Shown piece after piece: positions 1 to 6,649 of a stretch of 17,902 bases of DNA. The stretch comes from Bacteroidales bacterium. GTDB lineage: Bacteria > Bacteroidota > Bacteroidia > Bacteroidales > BM520. The stretch spans positions 1 to 17,902 of the forward strand of contig JAQVPY010000021.1 of NCBI GenBank assembly GCA_028701815.1, in the 5' to 3' direction. Position 1 is the stretch's first letter; every line of letters starts with the position of its first letter. A program made the position numbers and the translations under genes. The notes below the pieces were generated by a model, which was not told the DNA's origin, made no database searches, and worked only from the letters and a program-made list of their open reading frames with translations.

Positions 1-1
1 A

Positions 2-259
2 GAAGAGGAGGACAATGGGATAAACATTTATCCTAATCCTACAGATGGTGAGTTGACGATAGAGATAAGCGATTACAGGGGTGAGGTACAGGTGAGCGTA
101 ATAGATAACAGCGGCAAACTTTGTGCCGTAATATCGAAGTACATCACAGAATCTGACAGAAAGATCGATTATTCGCTTGACGACAAGAGAAGTGGAACGT
201 ATTTATTTGTCATCAAAGAAGACAAGCGTTCTTATATTAAAAAGGTAATTGTTAAATAA
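2..259 (+). CDS. C-terminal end of a type IX secretion system (T9SS) exported protein, 5' truncated
   Basis: The frame is open from the window edge and ends at the TAA before 260, so only the last 85 residues are visible. They form a type A Por-secretion C-terminal domain: the hallmark INIYPNPTDG near the start, then alternating beta-strand segments (ELTIEI, VQVSVID), the SGTYLFVI strand and the basic end YIKKVIVK. In this family the domain directs a Sec-exported protein through the T9SS outer-membrane translocon and is removed on the surface, leaving the cargo anchored or released. The cargo part lies outside the window, so its function is unknown. The GAG-GAG-GAC codons before the tail encode an acidic linker. 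A lipoprotein gene follows 14 bp downstream on the same strand, which suggests one operon. An internal TTG at 53 could be read as a start, but the motif upstream of it shows it is not the true start. Confidence 0.85.
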   Translation, partial: EEEDNGINIYPNPTDGELTIEISDYRGEVQVSVIDNSGKLCAVISKYITESDRKIDYSLDDKRSGTYLFVIKEDKRSYIKKVIVK

Positions 260-273
260 TAAATAGACCTCGT

Positions 274-963
274 ATGATAAAAAAACCATTAGTTATATTA
301 GGGATAATAATAAGTGTATTATGTTGTTCTTGTTCCAAAAACAACGACACCACCATTATCCTTTTAGGTACGGAGAGTTACATCCCCACGGTTAGAGAGG
401 TTATTCCGAGTTCGTTAATCAACAAGGTCGGGGTGATCAATGAGGGGACGGTTCCGCCAAAGATAGAGGGGGAATATATTATATCTCCATACATATTAAA
501 ATCATCGACGGTATGGTATGATGTAGTAGGAGAGGTAAGGGCTGACAGGTATTTACGATTTACGGCGCAGCACAATGGGATTTGCGGTTATGACACCAGG
601 CAATATTCAGAGTCAGCGCATTGCGACACGGTATATATTTCAGGTTCCGGCAGTGCTTTTTCGGTGTATTTCATTGAACACAGGACTGACACGGTAAATG
701 GTACCACGGCAGAGATAGCGGTATTAATCAGTGGCAATGTTTCTGCCACGGGTATTACTAATCTCATTTACGGGTGGATGTTAAGAGATAAATATGACCC
801 TAACGGCATTATGTTACCAAGAAATTCCATAAGAGTTTTCGAAGACGAGGACGGTTTAGCGTCGCGTGAAACATGGTATGGCTCAGGTAAAGGAGAAGGC
901 AACATGGCAAATAGAGGAGGCAATGGTGACAGTTTAATAGAAGGAGGCAGCTATGAGGAGTAA
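274..963 (+). CDS. Putative lipoprotein of unknown function
   Basis: The 229-residue product starts with a lipoprotein signal peptide: MIKKP, then a hydrophobic stretch (about residues 6-16), then a cysteine cluster CCSC at 17-20. Either Cys18 or Cys20 could be the lipidated residue; neither fits the lipobox perfectly. The mature part is rich in beta-prone and polar residues, and I recognise no domain. The last 30 residues are rich in Gly, Asn and Glu and look disordered. It lies 14 bp after a T9SS cargo gene and overlaps the next gene, an outer-membrane barrel, by 11 bp, so the three are probably translated from one message and may work together at the outer membrane. Leucine is often encoded by TTA, as in the next gene and unlike the membrane protein at 9267. 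Functional assignment is not possible from sequence alone. Confidence 0.75.
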   Translation: MIKKPLVILGIIISVLCCSCSKNNDTTIILLGTESYIPTVREVIPSSLINKVGVINEGTVPPKIEGEYIISPYILKSSTVWYDVVGEVRADRYLRFTAQHNGICGYDTRQYSESAHCDTVYISGSGSAFSVYFIEHRTDTVNGTTAEIAVLISGNVSATGITNLIYGWMLRDKYDPNGIMLPRNSIRVFEDEDGLASRETWYGSGKGEGNMANRGGNGDSLIEGGSYEE

Positions 964-1744
964 GAGGTTGATGGTATTAGTTGCATTATTTCTTATGGTG
1001 GCGACCAGTCTCACGGCGCAGCAGAATCTTTTAAAGAGAAGGAACACTTTCGACGGGGTGATAAAAGTTGGTGTCAAGGGGGGCATAAACATCTCCACAA
1101 TGTATTACAGCGATTATTACTTACATCAGTTAGATCAGGTAGCCGTAGTCGGACCTATGGCCGGCGTTTTTGTTGAGGTTCCGTTAATAAAGATGGTCTC
1201 AGTCAGTCCCGAAGTTATGTTTATTGGGCGCGGGACATCGACGGAATATGTTGACAGGGACGGTTACACCACGCAATATTCTTTAAAGTCGAACAACATT
1301 TCTTTGCGAGTTCCCGTGATGTTAAAATTCAGCATCAACAGGGTAGGCAGATTATTTATATTTGCAGGTCCCGAGGTGGGCTGCAATATAGGCGGAAAAA
1401 TTTCCCTGACGCACAAGGCGTTAAGTGGGTCGTTGGTTGACAACGTGGAGGTAGACATGGGCAAAAGCAACATGGCTCTTTTCCACAGCGGATTATTAGC
1501 GGGAGGGGGAGTAAGGTTCAACATTATGGTTGGGCGCAAGATGATGATAATTTCGAGATTAGAGTTAGCGTACAACTATGGTTACACCGACACATTCTCG
1601 TCGATGGAAAAGGAGGAGATTTCGCGTGCCGTCAATGTCAACGCTTACAATATCAACGGTAAGAGAAAATACAGAGGCATAGAGTTGACGTTAAGTTGCA
1701 GTTTACCAATGACAGAGATGCCGACGATGTGTCGTGACTGGTAG
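953..1744 (+). CDS. Outer-membrane beta-barrel protein, porin-like (OmpW/OMP_b-brl type)
   Basis: The 263-residue product has a signal peptide (MRSKRL, a hydrophobic core at about 6-20, predicted cleavage after Ala22 in SLTA-QQ). Amphipathic strands typical of small Bacteroidota barrels follow: KVGVKGGINIST, a MAGVFVEVPL strand, VSPEVMFIGRG, ISLRVPVMLKFS, LFIFAGPEVGCNIGG, and a late ELAYNYGYTD strand. The phrase 'VGVKGGINIS ... SPEVMF ... VPVMLKF ... GPEVG' is the usual pattern of the outer-membrane beta-barrel family PF13568, known mostly as surface proteins of unknown substrate. The ATG at 953 lies inside the end of the preceding lipoprotein gene (stop at 961-963), indicating translational coupling. 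The gene ends 25 bp before a strong bidirectional terminator. The family call is secure; the specific role is not known. Confidence 0.8.
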   Translation: MRSKRLMVLVALFLMVATSLTAQQNLLKRRNTFDGVIKVGVKGGINISTMYYSDYYLHQLDQVAVVGPMAGVFVEVPLIKMVSVSPEVMFIGRGTSTEYVDRDGYTTQYSLKSNNISLRVPVMLKFSINRVGRLFIFAGPEVGCNIGGKISLTHKALSGSLVDNVEVDMGKSNMALFHSGLLAGGGVRFNIMVGRKMMIISRLELAYNYGYTDTFSSMEKEEISRAVNVNAYNINGKRKYRGIELTLSCSLPMTEMPTMCRDW

Positions 1745-1768
1745 TCAGTTTCGACATAAGGACAAACA

Positions 1769-1800
1769 AAAAAGCAGCAACCTTTCGATTGCTGCTTTTT
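1769..1800. terminator. Bidirectional intrinsic terminator
   Basis: A perfect 12-bp inverted repeat, AAAAAGCAGCAA at 1769-1780 and TTGCTGCTTTTT at 1789-1800, encloses an 8-nt loop. A GC-containing stem with a T tract on either strand fits rho-independent termination both for the rightward barrel-protein operon (stop at 1744) and for the leftward groS-groL operon (groL stop at 1821). Confidence 0.85.
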
Positions 1801-1820
1801 AAATATATGGTATGTGATTA

Positions 1821-3458
1821 TTACATCATTCCCGGCATTCCGCCTCCCATTCCGCCTTGAGGCATTGCGGGAGCGTCTTTTTCTTTAATTTCGGTGATAG
1901 CGCATTCAGTAGTAAGGAGCATTCCTGCTATAGAAGCTGCATTTTCGAGAGCTACGCGGGTAACCTTCAGCGGGTCAACTACGCCGCTTGCGAACAAGTT
2001 CTCATATTGTTCTGTGCGAGCGTTAAAGCCGAAATCATTTTTACCGTCTCTAACTTTTTGAACGATAACGGAGCCTTCGAGGCCTGCATTTTCGACGATT
2101 TGACGGAGCGGTTCTTCGAGGGCTCTGCAGATAATCTTAATGCCGAGGCTTTCGTCCTGGTTGTCGCCTTTCATATTCTTCAAAGCCTTGGTAGCTCTGA
2201 TATAAGCAACGCCGCCACCCGGGATAATACCTTCTTCGTTAGCAGCTTTTGTTGCGTTAAGAGCATCGTCGAAGCGGTCTTTCTTTTCCTTCATTTCTAC
2301 TTCGCTTGCAGCGCCGACATAGATTACTGCTACGCCGCCTGCGAGTTTAGCCAATCTTTCCTGAAGTTTTTCTCTATCATAGTCGGAAGTGGCTTTGTCG
2401 ATTTGTGCTTTAATCTGATGAACTCTTGTCTCGATATTTTCCTTGTCGCCCTTACCGCTAACGATAGTAGTATTATCTTTAGTGATGGTAATTTTTTCGC
2501 ACTGACCGAGGTAAGGAAGGTCGGCATCTTCAAGTTTAAAGCCTTTTTCTTCGGATATAACGAGGCCACCGGTAAGGATAGCGATATCTTCGAGCATTTC
2601 TTTTCTTCTGTCGCCGAATCCGGGAGCTTTAACTGCTACAACGCGGAGAGCGCCACGGATCTTGTTAACTACCAAGGTAGCCAGAGCTTCACTTTCGACA
2701 TCTTCAGCGATAATTAAAAGAGGACGTCCTGTTTGAACGGTTTTTTCGAGTATAGGAAGGAGGTCTTTCATCGAAGAGATCTTCTTGTCATAGATAAGAA
2801 TATATGGGTTTTCGAAAACTGTTTCCATCTTTTCGGTGTCAGTTACGAAATAAGGAGAAATATATCCTCTGTCGAACTGCATGCCTTCGACGACGTCAAC
2901 GTATGTCTCAATGCCTTTAGCCTCTTCGATAGTGATAACGCCCTCTTTCTTAACTCTTCCCATAGCGTCAGAGATAAGTCCCCCGATTTCGGGATCGTTA
3001 TTAGCGGAAACGGTAGCGACTTGTTTGATCTTTTCGTTATTTCCGTTGATATCTTCTTTTTGTGTTTTCAGGTTTTCGATAACAACCTTAACGGCTTTAT
3101 CGATACCACGTTTAACATCCATGGGGTTTGCACCGGAAGTGACGTTTCTTAAGCCTGCGTTAACGATAGCTTGTGCTAAAACGGTGGCTGTAGTTGTGCC
3201 GTCGCCGGCGATATCATTGGTCTTAGAAGCGACTTCCTTAACCATCTGAGCGCCCATATTCTCGAACTTGTCTGTCAATTCGACTTCTTTTGCTACTGTT
3301 ACACCGTCTTTAGTAATAATAGGAGAACCGTAATTCTTTTCTATTACAACATTACGACCTTTAGGTCCTAATGTAACTTTTACAGCGTTTGATAATGCAT
3401 CTACACCCTTTTTGAGTCTATCTCTTGCATCTACATTATAAATAATTTCCTTTGCCAT
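1821..3458 (-). CDS. groL: Chaperonin GroEL (60 kDa)
   Basis: GroEL forms the double-ring ATP-driven folding chamber that works with the GroES lid in the cytoplasm. The 545-residue product is full length and aligns with the family throughout. Visible landmarks are the N-terminal DARDRLKKGVDALSNAVKVTLGPKGRNV, the ATP-binding GDGTTTATVLA near residue 86, the conserved KAPGFGDRRKEML in the apical domain, AGGVAVIYVGAASEVEMKEKKDR in the intermediate/equatorial part, EEGIIPGGGVAYIRA, and the Gly-Met-rich tail GGMGGGMPGMM. It follows groS by 38 bp in the usual groS-groL order and ends before the shared terminator at 1769-1800. Long open frames on the opposite strand are by-products of its codon use. 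No defect is seen. Confidence 0.98.
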   Translation of the reverse strand: MAKEIIYNVDARDRLKKGVDALSNAVKVTLGPKGRNVVIEKNYGSPIITKDGVTVAKEVELTDKFENMGAQMVKEVASKTNDIAGDGTTTATVLAQAIVNAGLRNVTSGANPMDVKRGIDKAVKVVIENLKTQKEDINGNNEKIKQVATVSANNDPEIGGLISDAMGRVKKEGVITIEEAKGIETYVDVVEGMQFDRGYISPYFVTDTEKMETVFENPYILIYDKKISSMKDLLPILEKTVQTGRPLLIIAEDVESEALATLVVNKIRGALRVVAVKAPGFGDRRKEMLEDIAILTGGLVISEEKGFKLEDADLPYLGQCEKITITKDNTTIVSGKGDKENIETRVHQIKAQIDKATSDYDREKLQERLAKLAGGVAVIYVGAASEVEMKEKKDRFDDALNATKAANEEGIIPGGGVAYIRATKALKNMKGDNQDESLGIKIICRALEEPLRQIVENAGLEGSVIVQKVRDGKNDFGFNARTEQYENLFASGVVDPLKVTRVALENAASIAGMLLTTECAITEIKEKDAPAMPQGGMGGGMPGMM

Positions 3459-3496
3459 ATCTTTTAAATTTAATAATTCAACTAATAAAAAAATGA

Positions 3497-3775
3497 TTAA
3501 AGGACAGCCACGATATCGGACTCTCTCATAATCATATAATCTTTGCCATCGAAGCTCAGCTCACTGCCGGCGTATTTGCCATATAAAACGGTATCACCGA
3601 CTTTAACTGTCATAGGTTCGTCTTTTTTGCCCGGACCGACTGCGACAACAACACCTTTTTGTGGTTTTTCTTTTGCTGTATCAGGAATGATAATTCCGCC
3701 TAACGTTTTTTGGTCTGCAGCAGCAGGTTCTATGATGACTCTGTCTGCTAATGGTTTAATGCTTAATTTTACCAT
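3497..3775 (-). CDS. groS: Co-chaperonin GroES (10 kDa)
   Basis: GroES is the heptameric lid that caps GroEL and helps release folded substrate. The 92-residue product has the usual length. It shows the N-terminal KPLADRVIIEP strand, the mobile loop containing the GGIIIPDTAKEKPQ segment that docks onto GroEL, the VVAVGPGKK turn, and the C-terminal KYAGSEL and DYMIMRESDIVAVL strands. It is the first gene of the operon, 38 bp ahead of groL. The upstream 185 bp carry a 12-bp tandem repeat and a possible promoter, described separately. I see no CIRCE inverted repeat (the HrcA operator), so control is probably by another route. Confidence 0.97.
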   Translation of the reverse strand: MVKLSIKPLADRVIIEPAAADQKTLGGIIIPDTAKEKPQKGVVVAVGPGKKDEPMTVKVGDTVLYGKYAGSELSFDGKDYMIMRESDIVAVL

Positions 3776-3846
3776 GTCTTTATGTTTTTTATTGTTATTT
3801 ATTTAACTTTTAACTTTTAAGCCCGAATAGGGACGGAGGAGGGATT

Positions 3847-3862
3847 ATCAGAAACTGTGCCA
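3847..3862 (-). promoter_or_regulatory. Possible sigma-54-like -24/-12 promoter of groS-groL
   Basis: Read on the - strand, the sequence is TTGGCACAGTTTCTGATAA. The -24 half (TGGCAC) matches the sigma-54 consensus exactly. At the correct spacing the -12 half reads CTGA where TTGC is expected, so only two of four bases match. A start about 60 nt before the groS ATG would follow. The overlapping TGCCTTTG is also one base away from the housekeeping -7 element TAnnTTTG, so an ordinary promoter is a real alternative. Confidence 0.35.
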
Positions 3863-3883
3863 AAGGCATATTATGGGGAGAAA

Positions 3884-3907
3884 CTGCCATTTTGTCTGCC
3901 ATTATGT
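3884..3907. repeat. 12-bp tandem repeat upstream of groS, candidate operator
   Basis: Two adjacent 12-bp units, CTGCCATTTTGT and CTGCCATTATGT, differ at one base. Each reads TGCCA-N3-TGTC, a near-dyad of the form TGNCA-N3-TGNCA; the second copy continues as TGTCA. They lie about 110-130 bp upstream of the groS start and about 20 bp upstream of the possible promoter. This is the position of an activator site or heat-shock operator, but binding is inferred. Confidence 0.45.
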
Positions 3908-3910
3908 CAA

Positions 3911-3942
3911 AAAAAAGGTCGTCTTTAATGACGACCTTTTTT
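3911..3942 (-). terminator. Intrinsic terminator after secG
   Basis: A perfect 13-bp inverted repeat (AAAAAAGGTCGTC at 3911-3923, GACGACCTTTTTT at 3930-3942) has a 6-nt loop. It lies 19 bp beyond the secG stop and ends the leftward pheT-secG operon before transcription reaches groS. The T tract is present in both directions, but the rightward direction has no gene to serve. Confidence 0.85.
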
Positions 3943-3961
3943 AATAACTTCATATTGAAGA

Positions 3962-4315
3962 TTACTCTTCAGCAGCCGGTTCTTCAGCGGGAGGAGCCTG
4001 AAAATCTACAGCATCCTGGGTCCCTTCATTGTTGAGAGCACCTCTCAATTCGGTGTCTGCACCTGAATATTCGTCAATATTTGAGTTTTTCGGTATTACA
4101 AATACCGAAAGTAAACTAAGCACGCAAATTACTATTGCTAATGTCCATGTGGCCTTTTCCAAAAAATCGGCAGTCTTTCTAACGCCCATATATTGATTTT
4201 GGCTCTGAAAATTGGAAGCCAATCCGCCACCCTTTGAGTTTTGAATTAAAACAGCTATAACAATCAGCAAACAAGCAACTAAAATTAATGCTAAAATTAC
4301 ATAATATATTCCCAT
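3962..4315 (-). CDS. secG: Preprotein translocase subunit SecG
   Basis: SecG is the small accessory subunit of the SecYEG channel that assists SecA-driven export across the inner membrane. The 117-residue product has two membrane spans (about residues 3-23 and 54-77) joined by a cytoplasmic loop. The loop holds the family signature IQNSKGGGLASNF and the MGVRKTADFLEKATW segment before the second span. The tail from about residue 80 is acidic and Ala/Pro-rich, ending PPAEEPAAEE, an extension common in Bacteroidota SecG. It is the last gene of the leftward operon, 8 bp after the TPR gene, followed by a terminator at 3911-3942. Confidence 0.95.
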   Translation of the reverse strand: MGIYYVILALILVACLLIVIAVLIQNSKGGGLASNFQSQNQYMGVRKTADFLEKATWTLAIVICVLSLLSVFVIPKNSNIDEYSGADTELRGALNNEGTQDAVDFQAPPAEEPAAEE

Positions 4316-4323
4316 AACTAACT

Positions 4324-4851
4324 CTATTTTTTTATTTCGTTTTTTATATTTTCTATTTGGCTTGCAAAATAACTACTTTTTTTTGGCATTTTCAAGCATA
4401 ATTGCCGATAAATTTTTATGGCCTTCTCATAATTGCCTTGTCGAATGTAAATTTTTGCAAGGGTTTCACTCGCAACATCCTCATTATCAGTATCACTAAC
4501 GCGAGATGCTTCATCTATGTCATAATCCGTTTTTTCTTCCGTGGCATCATCTTTTTCTTCGGATTTTTTCAAAAAATCGGCGAAAAAATACCTGTTTCTT
4601 TCCCTATCTTGCGAATTATTTTCTCTTTCTATAAGTTTTCTGAGGGTATTTCCGTCGGAAATCACAAAAGAAGAGCTCCTCATTTGTCTGTCGAAATTCC
4701 AGTCTTCCTGTTCATTCATAAATTTCAGCAGCAGAGCATGAGCCGTTTGGAAGTACGGATATTTATCGATAAGGGTTTCAGTCATGGTTACGGCATCGGG
4801 CTTATCAGGAAATGGCTCCTGCATATATCTGAGAAGAGTTTCTTTATCCAT
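4324..4851 (-). CDS. Tetratricopeptide-repeat protein of the lptE-secG locus, function unknown
   Basis: The 175-residue cytoplasmic protein has no signal peptide. An N-terminal helical part (about 1-70, with PYFQTAHALLLKF) is followed by a charged linker rich in Asp, Glu and Lys. At about 127-158 is one recognisable TPR-like unit, SETLAKIYIRQGNYEKAIKIYRQLCLKMPKK. It sits between lptE (2 bp apart) and secG (8 bp apart), an order commonly seen in Bacteroidales and therefore probably part of the same transcript. A role in assembling or supporting export machinery is suggested by position only. The opposite-strand frame over this gene is a shadow. Confidence 0.8.
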   Translation of the reverse strand: MDKETLLRYMQEPFPDKPDAVTMTETLIDKYPYFQTAHALLLKFMNEQEDWNFDRQMRSSSFVISDGNTLRKLIERENNSQDRERNRYFFADFLKKSEEKDDATEEKTDYDIDEASRVSDTDNEDVASETLAKIYIRQGNYEKAIKIYRQLCLKMPKKSSYFASQIENIKNEIKK

Positions 4852-4853
4852 AA

Positions 4854-5378
4854 TTACCAGTTCACTATTGCTTGATTAAAGATGTCATCGACGAGACTTT
4901 CAACAATTTCTTCCACTAAGGAGTCTTCTACATCACTTAAATTGAGTGAGCTGTCGTAGTCCATATAGCGGGTAAAAGAATTCTCGAAGCTGCTTTTTTC
5001 GTTGACGGTGTTGACGAAAGTCACTTTAACGGTGATAGACAAGCGGTTAAGTGCGGCTGTCTGATTGCTCGTGATAGCTTGAGGTGTTGTCGTATAAGAT
5101 GTTATCGCTCCCGAAAACTGCATATCGCCGTCGTTGTCGGTCATAGTCAAAGACGTTTTCGACAGCAGGCGGTCTTTCAATGCTTCTGTCAGTGTTGAGC
5201 TCAGTGTAGCGTTGACGATAGATGCGTTGTTGTTGAAATATTCGATAGAGACGGTTTTTACCCCGGGGTCGATAGAAGCTCCCGAAAAGGAGTATATGCC
5301 ACAGGAGATTGTTGTCGAGGCAATGATGAGAGCCAATAACAGTGCTATAATATGTCGTGTCACACTATTCGAGTTCAT
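4854..5378 (-). CDS. lptE: LPS-assembly lipoprotein LptE
   Basis: LptE is the outer-membrane lipoprotein that plugs the LptD barrel and delivers lipopolysaccharide to the cell surface. The chosen ATG at 5376-5378 gives 174 residues: a signal peptide (MNSNSVTRH, hydrophobic core at about 10-21), lipobox TTISC with lipidated Cys26, and the family signature CGIYSFSGASI just after it. The body has VKTVSIEYFNNNA, LTEALKDRLL and a beta-rich middle (AITSYTTTPQAI, LSITVKVTFVN), as in LptE/RlpB proteins. The frame is open further upstream, but that would place the start deep in the preceding regulator gene and ahead of the signal peptide. With this start the gene overlaps the regulator by 14 bp, indicating coupled translation. 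Confidence 0.9.
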   Translation of the reverse strand: MNSNSVTRHIIALLLALIIASTTISCGIYSFSGASIDPGVKTVSIEYFNNNASIVNATLSSTLTEALKDRLLSKTSLTMTDNDGDMQFSGAITSYTTTPQAITSNQTAALNRLSITVKVTFVNTVNEKSSFENSFTRYMDYDSSLNLSDVEDSLVEEIVESLVDDIFNQAIVNW

Positions 5379-6648
5379 ATTCGCTGATTTTTCTATACAA
5401 GGTCCTCTCCGAGATTCCGAGCTCTTTAGCTGCCTGTTTACGGTTACCCTGATATTTGACAAGGGCTTTTTTTATAAGAAGCTTCTCCGCATTTGCGATA
5501 GACAATTCCTCATCTTCGACTACTTCTGCCTGTTGAGGCGGAATGTCTTTAGTGTTATTGTATGCTACTACCGGCTCCGACTGTTTTGCAGGCTCATCAA
5601 AATGATGATGGCCGGACTCAAAAGGATCGGTACTTAAGGCGGGCAGATTGTGTTCATATTGTTGTATCCCCGACGAGATATGTGGCGGAGGAACGTTGTC
5701 GGTGTCGTTTTGGCAGATGATGTTGTTCAGTGTCTGTCGCAACTCGGAGATGTCGCGTTTCATGTCGAACAGAATCTTATACAGCAGTTCCCTTTCTGAG
5801 AACTCGCCGGTGCCGCCTTGCCCGTTGTTGTTATATACTGTCGGCATGGTCGATTGTGTGACTGCCGGCAGGTATTTCTTCAATGTCTCGGCTGATATCT
5901 CTCTGTCGCGCTCCATGATGGAAATCTGCTCGGATACATTTTTCAGCTGTCTGACATTCCCTTCCCAGCGGTAAGATTCTAATAGAGTCCTTGCCTCCGG
6001 GGTGAGTATCACCGTTGGAATTCTGTTCTTCTCGGCAAAGTCGGAAGCATACTTTCTGAATATCGGATAGATGTCTTCTTTTCTTTCACGTAAAGGCGGG
6101 ATATAAATGGGTACTGTATTGAGGCGGTAATACAAATCGTTGCGGAATTTTCCCTTTTGAATCTGTTCAGAAAAATTTACGTTTGTGGCAGCGATGACGC
6201 GTACGTCGGTAGTCTGCACTTTTGAAGAGCCGACTTTATAAAATTCGCCCGACTCTAATACTCGGAGCAGACGTGCCTGGGTTGCTAAGGGTAATTCGGC
6301 TACCTCGTCAAGGAAAATAGTCCCTTTGTTAGCGGTCTCAAAATATCCCTGTCTGTCTTCGTGAGCACCCGTAAAAGACCCTTTTACATGTCCGAATAAC
6401 TCGCTGTCAGTAGTGCCTTCGGGAATAGCCCCGCAGTTGACGGCGATATATTTCTCATGTTTTCTTGCACTCATGTCGTGAATCATCCTTGGGAACACCT
6501 CTTTGCCGACTCCGCTTTCACCTAATATCAGAACTGTGATATCGGTGCGCGCAACCTGACGGGCTACGTCTATAGCCCTGTCTATCAGAGGGGACGTCCC
6601 AACAATTCCGTAACGCTGCTTTATCGATTTAATTTCGTCAACTGCCAT
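5365..6648 (-). CDS. Sigma-54-dependent transcriptional activator, AAA+ with Fis-type HTH and no receiver domain
   Basis: This is an enhancer-binding protein that uses ATP to remodel RNA polymerase carrying sigma-54. The AAA+ domain starts almost at the N terminus: Walker A GESGVGKE at 43-50, the sigma-54 contact loop GSFTGA at 90-95 (the GAFTGA variant with Ser), Walker B GTIFLDE at 109-115, and the arginine-finger region FRNDLYYRLN near 168-177. Residues about 270-375 form a low-complexity linker, and the last 40 residues are a Fis-type helix-turn-helix (NRKQAAKELGISERTLYRKI). There is no response-regulator or sensor domain, so activity may be set by a partner protein, as with PspF. It lies 1 bp after pheT and overlaps lptE by 14 bp. 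Its target genes cannot be read from the window, though a partial sigma-54-like element lies before groS. Confidence 0.92.
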   Translation of the reverse strand: MAVDEIKSIKQRYGIVGTSPLIDRAIDVARQVARTDITVLILGESGVGKEVFPRMIHDMSARKHEKYIAVNCGAIPEGTTDSELFGHVKGSFTGAHEDRQGYFETANKGTIFLDEVAELPLATQARLLRVLESGEFYKVGSSKVQTTDVRVIAATNVNFSEQIQKGKFRNDLYYRLNTVPIYIPPLRERKEDIYPIFRKYASDFAEKNRIPTVILTPEARTLLESYRWEGNVRQLKNVSEQISIMERDREISAETLKKYLPAVTQSTMPTVYNNNGQGGTGEFSERELLYKILFDMKRDISELRQTLNNIICQNDTDNVPPPHISSGIQQYEHNLPALSTDPFESGHHHFDEPAKQSEPVVAYNNTKDIPPQQAEVVEDEELSIANAEKLLIKKALVKYQGNRKQAAKELGISERTLYRKISEYELE

Positions 6649-6649
6649 G

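Noticed and set aside
1857..3249. Long + strand open frames over groL (286, 139 and 122 codons)
   Set aside because: They are antisense to a full-length, fully conserved groL, have no recognisable domains and arise from its codon use.
3800..3822. Repeated TTAACTTTT before groS as a regulatory repeat
   Set aside because: It is a short AT-rich leader sequence with two units and no dyad; no function can be supported.
4402..4875. 157-codon + strand frame opposite the TPR gene
   Set aside because: It is antisense to a gene in a conserved operon and its product shows no family pattern.
5379..5462. Upstream-extended start for lptE
   Set aside because: The added 28 residues lie inside the regulator gene and would precede a complete lipoprotein signal peptide; the ATG at 5378 gives a normal LptE.
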